A stretch of DNA of 35,627 nucleotides from Acetobacteraceae bacterium (lineage in GTDB: Bacteria; Pseudomonadota; Alphaproteobacteria; Acetobacterales; Acetobacteraceae): positions 1 to 35,627 of the forward strand of contig JAIEOO010000213.1 in NCBI GenBank assembly GCA_019750475.1, in the 5' to 3' direction. This document shows, one piece after another, positions 35,384-35,627 of the stretch. Each line of letters opens with the position of its first letter. Position 1 is the first letter of the stretch. The position numbers were made by a program, and so were the translations under genes. Below the pieces are notes generated by a model that saw only the letters and a list, made by a program, of their open reading frames with translations, did not search any database and was not told the DNA's origin.

Positions 35384-35486
35384 CGCCTCCGATCGCCGGA
35401 GGGCGCATGCCCGGAGGCGTGAATCGGCGGCCCGCCGCGCCTCCGATCGCCGGAGGGCGCATGCCCGGAGGCGTGAATCGGCGGCC
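35384..35486. repeat. Two-copy tandem direct repeat, 49-nt identical units, 54-nt period
   Basis: CGCCTCCGATCGCCGGAGGGCGCATGCCCGGAGGCGTGAATCGGCGGCC at 35384-35432 and 35438-35486; each unit contains the inverted repeat CCTCCG-ATCGC-CGGAGG. Confidence 0.95.
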
Positions 35487-35487
35487 A

Positions 35488-35627
35488 TCACGCCACCTCC
35501 ATTTCGTGGACGTCGGCCGGCAGCTCGGGCCGCGCGTGGCGCAGCGCGAGGCGGCGCAGCAGGCCCCGCGCGGCGGCGAGGCGCCATTCGGCGCTGCCGC
35601 GCCAGTCGGAGAGCGGCGCGAAGTCGA
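35488..35627 (-). CDS. xdhA: C-terminal end of xanthine dehydrogenase small subunit; truncated by window end
   Basis: Reverse-strand translation ...DFAPLSDWRGSAEWRLAAARGLLRRLALRHARPELPADVHEMEVA*: typical XdhA C-terminus (LSDWRGSAxYR...A.LL.R), immediately upstream of xdhB. Confidence 0.85.
   Translation of the reverse strand, partial: DFAPLSDWRGSAEWRLAAARGLLRRLALRHARPELPADVHEMEVA

Noticed and set aside
35378-35587. 69-aa ORF with repeated ADSRLRACALRRSEA
   Set aside because: Simply another frame of the tandem DNA repeat and the xdhA 3' end; no independent coding evidence.
1-35627. CRISPR arrays, tRNA/rRNA genes, transposases, phage or toxin-antitoxin modules
   Set aside because: Looked for spaced repeats, CCA/T-loop patterns and transposase or integrase motifs; none convincing. 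The repeats found are a two-copy tandem, inverted repeats and degenerate duplications.

Overview
High-GC alphaproteobacterial chromosomal window, most like Acetobacteraceae/Rhodospirillales (a judgement from protein style and GC, not a search). No rRNA, tRNA, CRISPR, phage or transposase genes were seen. Left part: 3' end of a CckA-like hybrid histidine kinase followed by recA, with a clear alphaproteobacterial LexA box (GAAC-N7-GAAC) over the recA -10. Next come a ~210 bp long inverted repeat between convergent genes, a DUF2272 lipoprotein, a metallophosphoesterase/photolyase pair, a fasciclin protein, an alpha/beta hydrolase, a GntR/FCD regulator overlapping a thiol-dioxygenase-like cupin, an EamA transporter, a Cys-rich lipoprotein and a NhaD-like antiporter. 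Centre: a tightly overlapping molybdenum-hydroxylase maturation cassette (coxG, coxD/MoxR, coxE/VWA, two XdhC-type ORFs, MoeA-like/MocA fusion) with no adjacent CO dehydrogenase structural genes. Right part, mostly minus strand: a Bug/TctC binding protein, DUF917, an FMN alpha-hydroxy-acid dehydrogenase, a sensor kinase apparently split by a C-tract frameshift, a CitE-like lyase with two PuuE-type deacetylase/allantoinase-like paralogues, and a Liv-type ABC transporter with three tandem paralogous binding proteins. The transporter lies directly downstream of xdhA(3' end)-xdhB of a xanthine dehydrogenase. The best 'system' hypothesis is an import/oxidation/ring-opening neighbourhood for purine- or ureide-like compounds, with its own Mo-hydroxylase maturation set ~16 kb away. 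Inter-cistronic hairpins between the binding-protein genes and a 54-bp tandem repeat at the xdhA/xdhB junction are the most distinctive DNA-level features.
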